A stretch of DNA of 64,000 bases from Alphaproteobacteria bacterium GWF2_58_20 (GTDB taxonomy: Bacteria > Pseudomonadota > Alphaproteobacteria > UBA1247), in assembly GCA_001768735.1 (NCBI GenBank), contig MEMB01000003.1, positions 22,150 to 86,149 of the forward strand, read 5' to 3'. The notes below the pieces were generated by a model. It was given only the letters and a program-made list of their open reading frames with translations. It was not told the origin of the DNA and did no database searches. Shown here piece after piece: positions 27,794-35,920 of the stretch. Position 1 is the stretch's first letter. The number at the start of each line of letters is the position of its first letter. Position numbers and translations under genes: made by a program.

Positions 27794-29125
27794 TCAGTGC
27801 CTTTTCCGGTCCAGCACCAGATCCCCCCGCTCCAGCAGGGGCAAAACAAGCTCTGGCTGCAAGGAAAGGGCGACACAAAGTCCCAGAAGGGGAATCGGTT
27901 TCACGGGCTGGAAAACCACTGAAACTCCATCAGGATGCGTCAGAAAGGGAATCATTTGGTCCTGCAGGATCCTGCGACTCCGGATTTCCGAATCACGCCC
28001 GCCTGAAAGGCCTGCAATATCCTTGATCAGGGTTTCGGCCTGCATCGCCATGGAAATTTCAAGCTTTTCTGCCCGGCGCTGCAAAATTCCCAACAAAAGG
28101 CCAGAATCTTCAAATGTTCCGGAAAATTTGATCAGGGTCACGCCGCCCGCAAACAAGAGACCGGGATTCCCGGCCTGGACGTCCGGAACATTGCCAAGCT
28201 TCATCTCCACATCCAGAATTCCATTAAGGGTTTCAACCCGCAAGGGGTCAAAGACCAATACCCTGGTGTTCCTGTCGTAGGCAAGACGCAGGGAAAGGTT
28301 ACCTGTCATGCCATCCGGCAGAAGTTCCCGGAAAGATCCATCCGGAACCGGCATAAAAACAAGGTTTTCCCCTATCAGGTCTGCCATTCCGTCATCCCCG
28401 TGGTTCAGAAGGCTGCAATGTCCGCAAGAGAGTTTTTCCCCCTTGCTCCCTTGTGCAACAACCCCTTGAACATCCAGCTTTTTCAGGGGATATGGAGAGG
28501 ACATCACGTCCAGCCCGGCCAATCCGGCCAGGACCGGCCAGGCAAGCCCTGAAAACTGCACGTCGGAAAAATTGGCAAAGGCGCCGGAAATTTTCAGAAT
28601 CTGCCCATCCTCTGCACGCGCATCAACAACCTGCCCATGTTCTCCAAGAGAGATGTCCAGACGGGAAAAGGTTGCCACATCCCCCTTGCTGGAAAAACGC
28701 AGGTCTTTTCCGCGCAAAAGGGAAAACGGCTTTTGGGAAAGGAAGGATTGCCCCGTCACGGCGGTTTCAAAGGCTGCAACTTCAAGCCCCTGAACATGAA
28801 CCTCGCTGGCCGTTACTGTATCCGTCCCCATGACCAGAATAAAATTCTTTACCCAGACCGTTTCCATAATGCCGCTCCCGGCATTCATCCCTGAAAGCCA
28901 GAGCATGTCGGCAGAAAAGCGGTTGGATTCATGACTCCAGGCCACATCCGAACCAATGACCGCCATTCCAATCCCCAGCGGAAAAACAATGCCGGAAATA
29001 CGGGATTCTATCCCCACCTGCTCCCGGAGCATGGCCCGAACGTGCAGGGTCGCCTGTGCCACAACAACTCCATAAACCATGAGGGGAGTTCCAAGAAACA
29101 GCCCCCATTTCCATTTGCGCTTCAT
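27794..29125 (-). CDS. Membrane-anchored exported protein, DUF2125-like
   Basis: A 443-residue protein with an N-terminal signal anchor (residues 7-28) and a large extracytoplasmic part rich in beta strands. The last third, ending in VVFQPVKPIPLLGLCVALSL and a hydrophobic Leu-rich tail, resembles the alphaproteobacterial DUF2125/AsmA-like class, though I am not certain of the family. Two close Cys (SCGHCS) occur near residue 235. The ATG overlaps the xerD stop (ATGA), so it is translationally coupled to xerD and sits between xerD and accA. Function unknown. Confidence 0.55.
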   Translation of the reverse strand: MKRKWKWGLFLGTPLMVYGVVVAQATLHVRAMLREQVGIESRISGIVFPLGIGMAVIGSDVAWSHESNRFSADMLWLSGMNAGSGIMETVWVKNFILVMGTDTVTASEVHVQGLEVAAFETAVTGQSFLSQKPFSLLRGKDLRFSSKGDVATFSRLDISLGEHGQVVDARAEDGQILKISGAFANFSDVQFSGLAWPVLAGLAGLDVMSSPYPLKKLDVQGVVAQGSKGEKLSCGHCSLLNHGDDGMADLIGENLVFMPVPDGSFRELLPDGMTGNLSLRLAYDRNTRVLVFDPLRVETLNGILDVEMKLGNVPDVQAGNPGLLFAGGVTLIKFSGTFEDSGLLLGILQRRAEKLEISMAMQAETLIKDIAGLSGGRDSEIRSRRILQDQMIPFLTHPDGVSVVFQPVKPIPLLGLCVALSLQPELVLPLLERGDLVLDRKRH

Positions 29126-30123
29126 GGTTCCTCATTCCTGCCCAGTGGATGGATGCCAAACACGGCGTCCTTCAGGCGCGATCCCTGCACATGGGTATAA
29201 ATCTGTGTTGTGGAAATATCTGCATGGCCCAGCATTTTCTGCACCGCCCGCAGGTCAGCCCCATGATCCAGCAGATGGGTGGCAAAGGCATGGCGTAGCA
29301 CATGGGGGCTGACCCGGCCCGGATCGATCCCTGCAGCCAGCGCCAGTTCCTTCAGGATTTGTGCAAAACGCTGCCGCGTCATGTGGCGATCCTGCGCGTC
29401 CGGAGAAGGAAAGAGAAATGCCGCCATGCTCGGTCGCTGCTTGTAACGGGCCAGGATTTCCTTTCGCAAGGGCATCCAGGCTGCCAGCGCCTCCCGGGCG
29501 GCATCAGACAGGGGCGCAATCCGTTCCTTGTTTCCCTTTCCGCGCACGATCAGGTAACGGCCATCCCGCGCCATGGCGGAAACAGGCAATCCAACCAGTT
29601 CGGAAACCCGCAGCCCGGACGCATAAAGGACTTCAAGCATGGCCCGAAACCGTTCACGATCTCCATCCGGCCTTGCCCCAAGAGCGGCCAAAAGGGCGGA
29701 CACCTCATCTTCGCTCAGGATTTTTGGCAGGCTGAGTCCTTGCCGCGGCGAATCCAGCACGGAAGATGGATCATCCTTCCTCCCGCCTTCCGAAAGCAGA
29801 AACCGGTAATATTGCCGCAACGCCGAAAGACGGCGGGAAGCTGTTTTGGGAGACACCCGGGCCGTTTCATGCAGGAATGCAAGATAACGGCGCAAATCAG
29901 GACTTTCTGCACTTTCAAGACTTTTCCGGGTACGCCCCAGAAATTCTTGCGCATCACACAAATCCCGCAGGTAAGCCACCCGTGTATTGGCTGAAGCCCC
30001 GCGTTCCCCCTGCAAGGCATCCAGAAAAGCTTCCACCATGGGTGGTAAGGGTGCCCGTGCCTTGCGTGGCCTGCCACGCCCATGCACAGCAGCCGTTTTC
30101 TTTACGGTTTTGCGCTTTTCCAC
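29122..30123 (-). CDS. xerD: XerD-type tyrosine recombinase
   Basis: A 333-residue recombinase; the core is XerD-like and probably resolves chromosome dimers at dif with XerC. The N-terminal SAM-like domain (MVEAFLDALQGERGASANT, about 29-47) precedes the catalytic domain. Catalytic residues are visible: Arg in LYASGLRVSELVGL, Lys in VRGKGNKER, HVLRHAFATHLL, LGHADISTTQIYTH with the nucleophilic Tyr. I chose the GTG at 30123 because AAGGGAAGG lies just upstream and it starts 13 bases after the preceding gene's stop; this adds a basic 28-residue leader not usual in XerD, so an internal ATG is possible. Confidence 0.85.
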   Translation of the reverse strand: MEKRKTVKKTAAVHGRGRPRKARAPLPPMVEAFLDALQGERGASANTRVAYLRDLCDAQEFLGRTRKSLESAESPDLRRYLAFLHETARVSPKTASRRLSALRQYYRFLLSEGGRKDDPSSVLDSPRQGLSLPKILSEDEVSALLAALGARPDGDRERFRAMLEVLYASGLRVSELVGLPVSAMARDGRYLIVRGKGNKERIAPLSDAAREALAAWMPLRKEILARYKQRPSMAAFLFPSPDAQDRHMTRQRFAQILKELALAAGIDPGRVSPHVLRHAFATHLLDHGADLRAVQKMLGHADISTTQIYTHVQGSRLKDAVFGIHPLGRNEEP

Positions 30124-30136
30124 AATATCCTTCCCT

Positions 30137-31765
30137 TCAGAGCAGGGGTGCCAGGGCTTCACGCGCCAAGGCATCCGCCCAGCGCCCAAGCCCGACTTCC
30201 CGAAGCAGGGAAAGAACCAGCTTCAAATCCGCAAGACTTGCCGCCTGCACCCCCTTGGACAAAATCCGTACGGACAAAAGGATAACACGTCCCTGCTGTC
30301 CCTTGGCGGCCGCCATTTCCAGAGCCGCCGCAAGAACAGGATCCTGTCTTTGACCTTCCTCCATCTGCATGAAACGTACCCGGACAGGAAGGGAGATGTC
30401 CTGCCCCATGGCCTCCAGAATACCAAGAACCCGGCCTCCCCTTTCAAAGACATCGCCCCGCGCCTGCTGGAAAACCCGCCAGTCTGCAAATCCATCCATA
30501 TCGGCATGTCCGGCCAGAACGGCCAGCGGCCACAACCGGGCCACATCCGCATGACCAGCATCCAGAAGTGCCATGCGCCAGTTGCCCGCCAATTCATCCT
30601 GCTGGCCAAGGTAAAACAGTGCCGATGCCTCAACCGCTGCCGAAAGGGCTTTTTCGGGCGCAAGAGGCGCCAACATGTTGCGGAAAACATCCGCAACGCC
30701 ACCAGACACCACGGGCATTTGGGCCATGGCACGCAACACAAGGGCCGCACGCCGGTCATCATCCTTGCCCAACCTTGGTTTTGAAGCCAGCGCCTGAAAT
30801 GTCAGGGGAAGCAGGCGAACCCCATAGGTTTCTCCGGTTGCGGCATCTACATCCCGGATTTCCCGTGCATCAAAAGACACCTTGGCCAACACGCGGGACA
30901 GCATGTCGGCATCCCATATGCCAAACCCCGCAAGACCAAGCCCCGCTTCCAGCCGCGCCTGCGGCGAGGCTTCGCTCGACATGGCCAGCGCCGCCATCAT
31001 CACAGGATGGCCACGGGTTTCCACACCCAGCAGGGGAACTCCGGCAACCCGCATGAGCGCAAGCAGCAAGGCATCCGGTTCATCAACCTGTGCCACGTTC
31101 CGCCCTTCTCCCTGCATGGCGTCCGCCACGGCAAGAAAGGCGTCTTCATTTCCCTGGTCTCTCAAAATCTCGACACTCAGCATTCCGGCCTGGCCTTCTC
31201 CCACAAGGAACTGGCAAACCGTTCGCGCCTTCAGCCAAAAACTTCCGGAAAAGACATTCCGCATGGCTTGAACCTCAAGACATGCGGCATCATTGTCCCC
31301 AGCCAGAAACATGGCTTCAACCAAGGTACGCGCCAAATCCTCACGCACAGGAATCTCCGGCCATGCCTGGGCCAGGCGTGAAGCTTCAACCAACATGCCC
31401 GCCCTCAAGAGAGCCCGGGTCCGCCCCAGCTGGATGGCCGCATCATCCGGCCCTGTTCCGAACGGAAGAATGGCATCGGCAAGCAGAGCATTGCGAACCA
31501 TGCGCGCAAGCATGGGAGAAGGCGGCAAACGACGGATCATGTCCACCGCTTCCAGAAAACCGTCCCGGTCGTAACCCAGCCAAAGATCCTCGGAAACTCC
31601 AGCATCCTCAGGGGACAAAACCCCAACCGGCTTTCCTGCATGCGCCCCCAACGACACCTCTACAACAGCCTTTGGATCGGGTAAAACCGCATTATCCGCA
31701 AAAGCAGGCCAGGAAAACAGGGCGGCCCCCAGAAGGAAAATCGCCTTACTGGAAAAAATTTTCAT
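30137..31765 (-). CDS. Exported helical-repeat protein of unknown function
   Basis: A 542-residue protein with a signal peptide (cut after AFA near 24). The mature part is mostly short amphipathic helices rich in Ala/Leu, such as ARLAQAWPEIPVREDLARTL, resembling TPR-like solenoids without a clear consensus. Equivalent genes are found before xerD in other Alphaproteobacteria, sometimes under the uninformative label antifreeze glycopeptide polyprotein; function is unknown. The ATG at 31765 is preferred over the TTG at 31783. It overlaps the small upstream gene and is followed 13 bases later by xerD. Confidence 0.55.
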   Translation of the reverse strand: MKIFSSKAIFLLGAALFSWPAFADNAVLPDPKAVVEVSLGAHAGKPVGVLSPEDAGVSEDLWLGYDRDGFLEAVDMIRRLPPSPMLARMVRNALLADAILPFGTGPDDAAIQLGRTRALLRAGMLVEASRLAQAWPEIPVREDLARTLVEAMFLAGDNDAACLEVQAMRNVFSGSFWLKARTVCQFLVGEGQAGMLSVEILRDQGNEDAFLAVADAMQGEGRNVAQVDEPDALLLALMRVAGVPLLGVETRGHPVMMAALAMSSEASPQARLEAGLGLAGFGIWDADMLSRVLAKVSFDAREIRDVDAATGETYGVRLLPLTFQALASKPRLGKDDDRRAALVLRAMAQMPVVSGGVADVFRNMLAPLAPEKALSAAVEASALFYLGQQDELAGNWRMALLDAGHADVARLWPLAVLAGHADMDGFADWRVFQQARGDVFERGGRVLGILEAMGQDISLPVRVRFMQMEEGQRQDPVLAAALEMAAAKGQQGRVILLSVRILSKGVQAASLADLKLVLSLLREVGLGRWADALAREALAPLL

Positions 31766-31886
31766 TCGGGATGACTTTCTCAATCTCTACGGATTGCGGC
31801 GCTTCACGCCGGGATGCCAGCCAGAACAGCCCACCAAGGATGGCAACAAAAAACAGGAGGAAAAGAGAAGTTTTGTATTTTTTCAT
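31746..31886 (-). CDS. Small single-pass membrane protein
   Basis: A 46-residue product, MKKYKTSLFLLFFVAILGG followed by FWLASRREAP and an acidic tail. It has one transmembrane helix (6-24). AAGGGA lies four bases before the ATG. Its 3' end overlaps the start of the next gene by about 20 bases in a different frame, suggesting translational coupling. It is conserved in position only as far as I can tell; function unknown. Confidence 0.5.
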   Translation of the reverse strand: MKKYKTSLFLLFFVAILGGLFWLASRREAPQSVEIEKVIPNENFFQ

Positions 31887-31913
31887 GACGTCCCTTGCAT
31901 GTTTCATTATACT
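31885..31913. promoter_or_regulatory. Overlapping divergent promoters for aroK and the xerD-accA operon
   Basis: Plus strand: ATGACG (31885-31890), 17 bases, TATACT (31908-31913), reading to aroK. Minus strand: TATAAT (31911-31906), reading to the small membrane protein; its -35 is weak. The two -10 elements overlap, so the operons likely compete for polymerase. Confidence 0.45.
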
Positions 31914-31957
31914 GGCTGCACAAACGGGTTTGACACAACGACAGGATACCCCAGAAT

Positions 31958-32521
31958 ATGGCAGAGGCAAAGCCCATGGAGAAGAATGATTTTTCTCCCC
32001 ATAAAACCATCGTCCTTGTGGGACTGATGGGGGCTGGGAAATCTTCGGTTGGAAAACGCCTTGCCACCCACCTCAACCTGCCTTTTTACGATTCAGATGT
32101 CGAGGTTGAAAAGGCCGCCGGGCTTTCCATTTCCGACATTTACGACATTTACGGCGCAGAAGAATTTCACCGTGGTGAAAGCCAGGTAATTGCCCGCCTG
32201 CTCCGCAGCCCCCTGCATGTCCTTGCCACGGGGGGCAGTGCTTTCCTCAACCCGGAAAACCGCAAAGCCATTCGTGAAAAGGCTGTTTCCGTCTGGCTGC
32301 GCGCCGACCTTGACCTTCTCGTGGCCCGCACCACACGCCAGCATCACCGCCCCACCCTGCGCAACTGCGACCGCCGCGAGGTACTGTCAAAAATCATGGA
32401 AGACCGCGCGCACGTTTTCAAGGAAGCGGATCTTGTTGTGGATTGCGGTGAACGACCTCTGTCCAGAACTGTGGAGGATGTCATCAATGCCATCGCCGAT
32501 TTCCAGAAAAACACCGGGTAA
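31958..32521 (+). CDS. aroK: Shikimate kinase
   Basis: A 187-residue shikimate kinase (ATP + shikimate to shikimate 3-phosphate). The Walker A motif GLMGAGKSSVGKRL is at 22-35, DSDVEVE at 46-52 binds metal and shikimate, the EEFHRGES segment carries the shikimate-binding Arg, ATGGSAF (usually GGGAF) follows near 92, and the LID region RPTLRN is near 131. Slight departures (Gly to Ser in the GGG, Phe for the usual Tyr near the C-terminal Arg) do not remove catalytic residues. It is followed seven bases later by the aroB-like gene, the normal pairing. Confidence 0.9.
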   Translation: MAEAKPMEKNDFSPHKTIVLVGLMGAGKSSVGKRLATHLNLPFYDSDVEVEKAAGLSISDIYDIYGAEEFHRGESQVIARLLRSPLHVLATGGSAFLNPENRKAIREKAVSVWLRADLDLLVARTTRQHHRPTLRNCDRREVLSKIMEDRAHVFKEADLVVDCGERPLSRTVEDVINAIADFQKNTG

Positions 32522-32527
32522 AATGCC

Positions 32528-33553
32528 GTGACTCCTCAAATGCCCACCACCCTGCCCGACATCCGCACCGATCATGGCCGCGCGCATCTGGACACCCATG
32601 AATGGCCTTTCATCACCGGATTCGACATCCTGCCAGAAACGGCGAATCTCCTTGAAGATTCCAGCATGCCTTCCAAAATGACCATTGTCTGCGATCGGGC
32701 CAGTCAGCACCTTTTTCTGCCCACCCTGGCCGAATCACTCCAGCACCACCACAAAGAAATCACATCGCCGCAGGACGCCGACCTTTTTCTTTTCATGGGC
32801 GGGCAAAACACCATGCTGGCCGCCCACCGTTTTGCCATGCACAACCCAACCACCCCTTACATTTTGCTGCCAACCACCCTGATGGCGCAGGTCAGCGGCG
32901 CCCTGGGGCCGCAAAACTCCACAGGCGCATGGCATCCTCCCCTGTTTTCCCTATGCGATATCGCAACCTTGTCCGCCATGGGAAAACGCCACTTCCGTTC
33001 AAATTACGCCCATATTGCCCGGCTTGCCCTATCCATGGACGAGGGGCTTTTTTCCTGGCTTGAATGGTGGGGCAGCAAAGCCATTGGCGGAGAAATTTCC
33101 GCCCGGCTTGTCATTGTCCGGAAATGCGCAATTCTAACCCAGAAAATCGCTCTTGATCCCTCCCTGGCTCCGGCCCTTCACTTGGGAGAGGATTTTGCGA
33201 TTGCCCTGATGCAAGCCGGACATTTCTCCGAAAGCCTTTTCCCCGGCGAAGCCCTGGCGCTTGGCATCCGCATGGCATTTGGCTTGTCTGTCCGCATGGG
33301 ATATTGCCCAACCGAGGAAGCCGCCCGCATGCGCAAACACTTGCAAATTGCCGGATTCCAGACTAGCTTGCGCAAATCTCAGGCTCCCCATGCCCTGCAT
33401 GCTGCGGAAGTCATGGCCGAAATGAACATTTCTTCCCGCGGAACCCCGCCTTCCGGAATTGTTCTGGCCCGTGGCATCGGAAAGGTTTTCACCACCCATG
33501 AAATCGACCCGGATGACATGGCCGCTGTCATCGACAAGGTCCTTTGCGAATAG
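32528..33553 (+). CDS. aroB: 3-dehydroquinate synthase-like protein lacking catalytic residues
   Basis: A 341-residue protein in the normal aroB position after aroK and of near-normal length. The fold is recognisable (ILLPTTLMAQV, FPGEALALGIRMAFGLSVRMG). The hallmarks are changed: the NAD loop GGGVxxDLxGF reads MGGQNTMLAAH, SVGGKxxxN reads GALGPQNSTG, the AEVIKYG region with the Zn-binding Glu reads AHIARLA, LNxGHTxxH reads LHLGEDFAI, and HGEA reads PGEA. All three expected metal ligands (Glu, His, His) and key Lys residues are therefore missing. It is probably not an active dehydroquinate synthase. The frame is intact, so it is not simple decay. Start is GTG 32528 or ATG 32540. Confidence 0.75.
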   Translation: MTPQMPTTLPDIRTDHGRAHLDTHEWPFITGFDILPETANLLEDSSMPSKMTIVCDRASQHLFLPTLAESLQHHHKEITSPQDADLFLFMGGQNTMLAAHRFAMHNPTTPYILLPTTLMAQVSGALGPQNSTGAWHPPLFSLCDIATLSAMGKRHFRSNYAHIARLALSMDEGLFSWLEWWGSKAIGGEISARLVIVRKCAILTQKIALDPSLAPALHLGEDFAIALMQAGHFSESLFPGEALALGIRMAFGLSVRMGYCPTEEAARMRKHLQIAGFQTSLRKSQAPHALHAAEVMAEMNISSRGTPPSGIVLARGIGKVFTTHEIDPDDMAAVIDKVLCE

Positions 33554-33568
33554 AAAGAAGAAAAAACC

Positions 33569-34852
33569 ATGAGTGTCGTTTTTTCGATTGCCACCATTAT
33601 CCTGTTGATTGCCCTTTCCTTTTTCTTCTCGGGGTCCGAAACGGCCTTTACCGCCGTTTCCAGGGCGCGCATGCATGCGCTTGAGCAGGACGGCAACAAG
33701 CGCGCGGCTATCATCAATCGCCTGCGGGAGCACCGGGAACAGATGATCGGCGCCCTGCTGATTGGCAACAACATTGTCAACATCACGGCTTCGGCTCTGG
33801 CCACAGGCGTCCTCATTACCTTTTTCGGAAAATCCGGCGTGGCCATTGCCACCCTGGTCATGTCTGTCCTGCTCATCATCTTCTCGGAAGTCCTTCCCAA
33901 AACCCTGGCCATCTTCCACGCCGACCGATTCTGTCTGGCGGTGGCCCCCGTTGTCCGGTTTTGCGTGGCCCTTTTTTCCCCCATAAACCGCACCGTTTCC
34001 GTTATCGTCAAACCCATGCTGCGCCTGTTTGGCATTTCCATGACCACCTCGCCTGAGGCTGACCTTGAAGAACTTCGCGGTGCCATCGAGCTTCATGGCA
34101 CAACATCCGGTGAAACCGAGGAAGAAATCGAGGAAGTCCGTCACGAGCGTGCCATGCTGCGCTCCATTCTCGACCTGACAGATGTGACCGTGGGCGAAAT
34201 CATGACCCATCGCCGCAACATGTCCATGATTGACGCATCCCTGCCCGCCGGCAAGATTGTCGATGAGGTGCTGGCCAGTCCTTATACCCGCCTGCCCCTG
34301 TGGCGCGACAATGCGGACAACAATATCCTGGGCGTCATCCATGCCAAGGAAATGCTGCGTCAGGTACGGACGGCCGGCGGAGACCTCGCCAAGATCCACT
34401 TTGAGGATTTTGCCGCCAAGCCCTGGTTTGTCCCCGATTCCACCACCCTGCTCGACCAGCTGGAAGCCTTCCGCGACCGACACGAGCATTTTGCTCTGGT
34501 GGTGGATGAATATGGCAGCCTCATGGGTGTGGTGACGCTTGAAGACATCCTTGAGGAAATCGTTGGCGACATCTCCGACGAACACGACATCGCCGTGGCC
34601 GGCGTTCGTCCTCAGCCGGGCGGCAGCTATGTCATCAACGGCAACGTCACCATCCGCGACCTCAACCGTGAATTTGAATGGAAACTCCCGGACGAGGACT
34701 ATTCGACCATCGCCGGACTCGTTCTCCATGAGGCCCGACGCATCCCCCTGCCGGGGCAGATCTTTGTCTTTTTCGGCTTCAAGTTCGAGATCATGCGCCG
34801 GCAGCGCAACCAGATCACCCTGCTGCGCGTCACCCCGCCCAAAGGAGACTGA
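33569..34852 (+). CDS. CNNM/CorC-HlyC family membrane protein with CBS pair
   Basis: A 427-residue member of the CNNM/CorC group, linked to magnesium or cobalt transport and formerly called hemolysins. Domain order: CNNM transmembrane domain (1-190, about four hydrophobic helices, with SGSETAFTAVSRARMHALEQ early), CBS pair (about 205-330, VGEIMTHRRNMSMI ... VVDEYGSLMGVVTLEDILEEIVGDI in two neighbouring pieces), and C-terminal CorC_HlyC domain (about 345-425). It follows aroB by 15 bases and overlaps the next gene by one base, as commonly found with aroKB in Alphaproteobacteria. Confidence 0.85.
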   Translation: MSVVFSIATIILLIALSFFFSGSETAFTAVSRARMHALEQDGNKRAAIINRLREHREQMIGALLIGNNIVNITASALATGVLITFFGKSGVAIATLVMSVLLIIFSEVLPKTLAIFHADRFCLAVAPVVRFCVALFSPINRTVSVIVKPMLRLFGISMTTSPEADLEELRGAIELHGTTSGETEEEIEEVRHERAMLRSILDLTDVTVGEIMTHRRNMSMIDASLPAGKIVDEVLASPYTRLPLWRDNADNNILGVIHAKEMLRQVRTAGGDLAKIHFEDFAAKPWFVPDSTTLLDQLEAFRDRHEHFALVVDEYGSLMGVVTLEDILEEIVGDISDEHDIAVAGVRPQPGGSYVINGNVTIRDLNREFEWKLPDEDYSTIAGLVLHEARRIPLPGQIFVFFGFKFEIMRRQRNQITLLRVTPPKGD

Positions 34853-35373
34853 TGCGCATGGACATCCGCATTGAACCTATCCGGGAAGAACATATTGAAG
34901 GCTTTCACGCCGCGCTCGATTCCGTAGCCCGGGAACGGCTCTACCTCACCATGCATGAGGCGCCGCCGCTGGAGGAGACCCGCAAGTTCCATCTCGGCAA
35001 CATCGAAAAGGGCGTTCCCGCTTTCGTCGCGCTTGATGGCGACAAGGTGGTGGGTTGGTGCGATGCCACCTCATCCCCGCGGACGGCGCTTGCGCACCAC
35101 GCAACCGTTGGCATGGGCATCATCGATGGCTACCGCCAGCAGGGCATTGGCACCCGCCTGCTTTCCGCCGTGATCGAGTCCGCACGTGCCAAGGGCCTGC
35201 ACCACCTCTATCTAGGGGTTTACAGACAGAATGTTCTGGCACAAACGCTCTATAAAAAGCTTGGATTTGTGGAAACCGGCGTGGAGCCGAAGTTCTACCA
35301 GATGCCGGACGGCAGCTATGAAGACGACATCATAATGTGGTTACCGCTGGCCGTGCCAGATCCATCAAATTAA
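34852..35373 (+). CDS. GNAT family N-acetyltransferase
   Basis: A 173-residue GNAT acetyltransferase. The acetyl-CoA-binding motif A is GMGIIDGYRQQGIGTRLLSA (about 83-102), with the pantetheine loop Q-x2-G-I/x-G, and motif B is YLGVYRQNVLAQTLYKKLGFVETG. The acceptor substrate is not predictable. AAAGGAG precedes the ATG, which overlaps the last base of the upstream stop, so it is coupled to the CNNM gene and ends the aroK operon; hairpin element copy 2 follows immediately. Confidence 0.85.
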   Translation: MRMDIRIEPIREEHIEGFHAALDSVARERLYLTMHEAPPLEETRKFHLGNIEKGVPAFVALDGDKVVGWCDATSSPRTALAHHATVGMGIIDGYRQQGIGTRLLSAVIESARAKGLHHLYLGVYRQNVLAQTLYKKLGFVETGVEPKFYQMPDGSYEDDIIMWLPLAVPDPSN

Positions 35374-35535
35374 AGCCTTCAACGTTTAGATTGAACAATT
35401 CCTGTTGATCTTGGGATGCGCCAGACCGCAAGGTGCAAATCGCAGGGCGATGCGGGCATCGTCCAAGATTTGAAAACACGGCGGATGGCCATCAAAAGGC
35501 AACAGGGGTATTCAAGATGAACGCTCAAGGCTCTA
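35371..35535. repeat. 165-bp hairpin repeat element, copy 2
   Basis: Same length and about 90 percent identical by eye to the copy at 24748. The internal stem reads GCAAATC ... GATTTG where copy 1 has GCAAACC ... GGTTTG, a compensatory pair change. The element overlaps the GNAT stop. The first 16 bases (TAAAGCCTTCAACGTT) recur directly after it at 35534-35549. Confidence 0.75.
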
Positions 35536-35684
35536 AAGCCTTCAACGTTCCTTTTGTCCTCCTGTTGCCTTGCTGCGGAACCGCTCCAAGATCAACGGGA
35601 ATCGCTCAATCAAAACATCCCCCACCCTGTGGCCCATATGTGTCCGGCAGGCAGGTGGCATGCGTTTGCGATTTTCGGGAAAAA

Positions 35685-35742
35685 TGGTGCCCCTGGCCGG
35701 ACTCGAACCAGCACGCCCTTGCGAACAACAGATTTTGAGTCT
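35685..35742 (-). other. attL: 3' half of tRNA-Leu (CAA), prophage integration junction
   Basis: On the minus strand the sequence from AGACTCAAAATC through TTCGCAAGG and GGTTCGAGTCC to CAGGGGCACCA is the anticodon loop (CAA), variable arm, T arm, acceptor 3' strand and CCA of a tRNA-Leu. The matching 5' half (expected to begin GCCCCTG) is absent upstream; the pairing breaks in the 5' side of the anticodon stem. This is the usual scar of integration into a tRNA 3' half, and the integrase begins 180 bases further in. The bases 35743-35920 hold the phage arm and integrase promoter region. Confidence 0.8.
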
Positions 35743-35920
35743 AATCGGGGCATTTTCACGGGTTGCCGTATTTCATCACGGAAGGCCACTTTCACTAACG
35801 AATACGCCACTCTCATGGGCTATATGTCTTCACGGCGTTTCACGTAAAACCCTTGTGATTTTGTGAATCTTGTGTCCTATATGTGTCCTAGCACGTAAAA
35901 CTTGAGCACGAGGGCGGTTG

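Noticed and set aside
35610..35816. Small open frame with the text VRVRPGAP
   Set aside because: Typical false frame produced by translating a tRNA gene.
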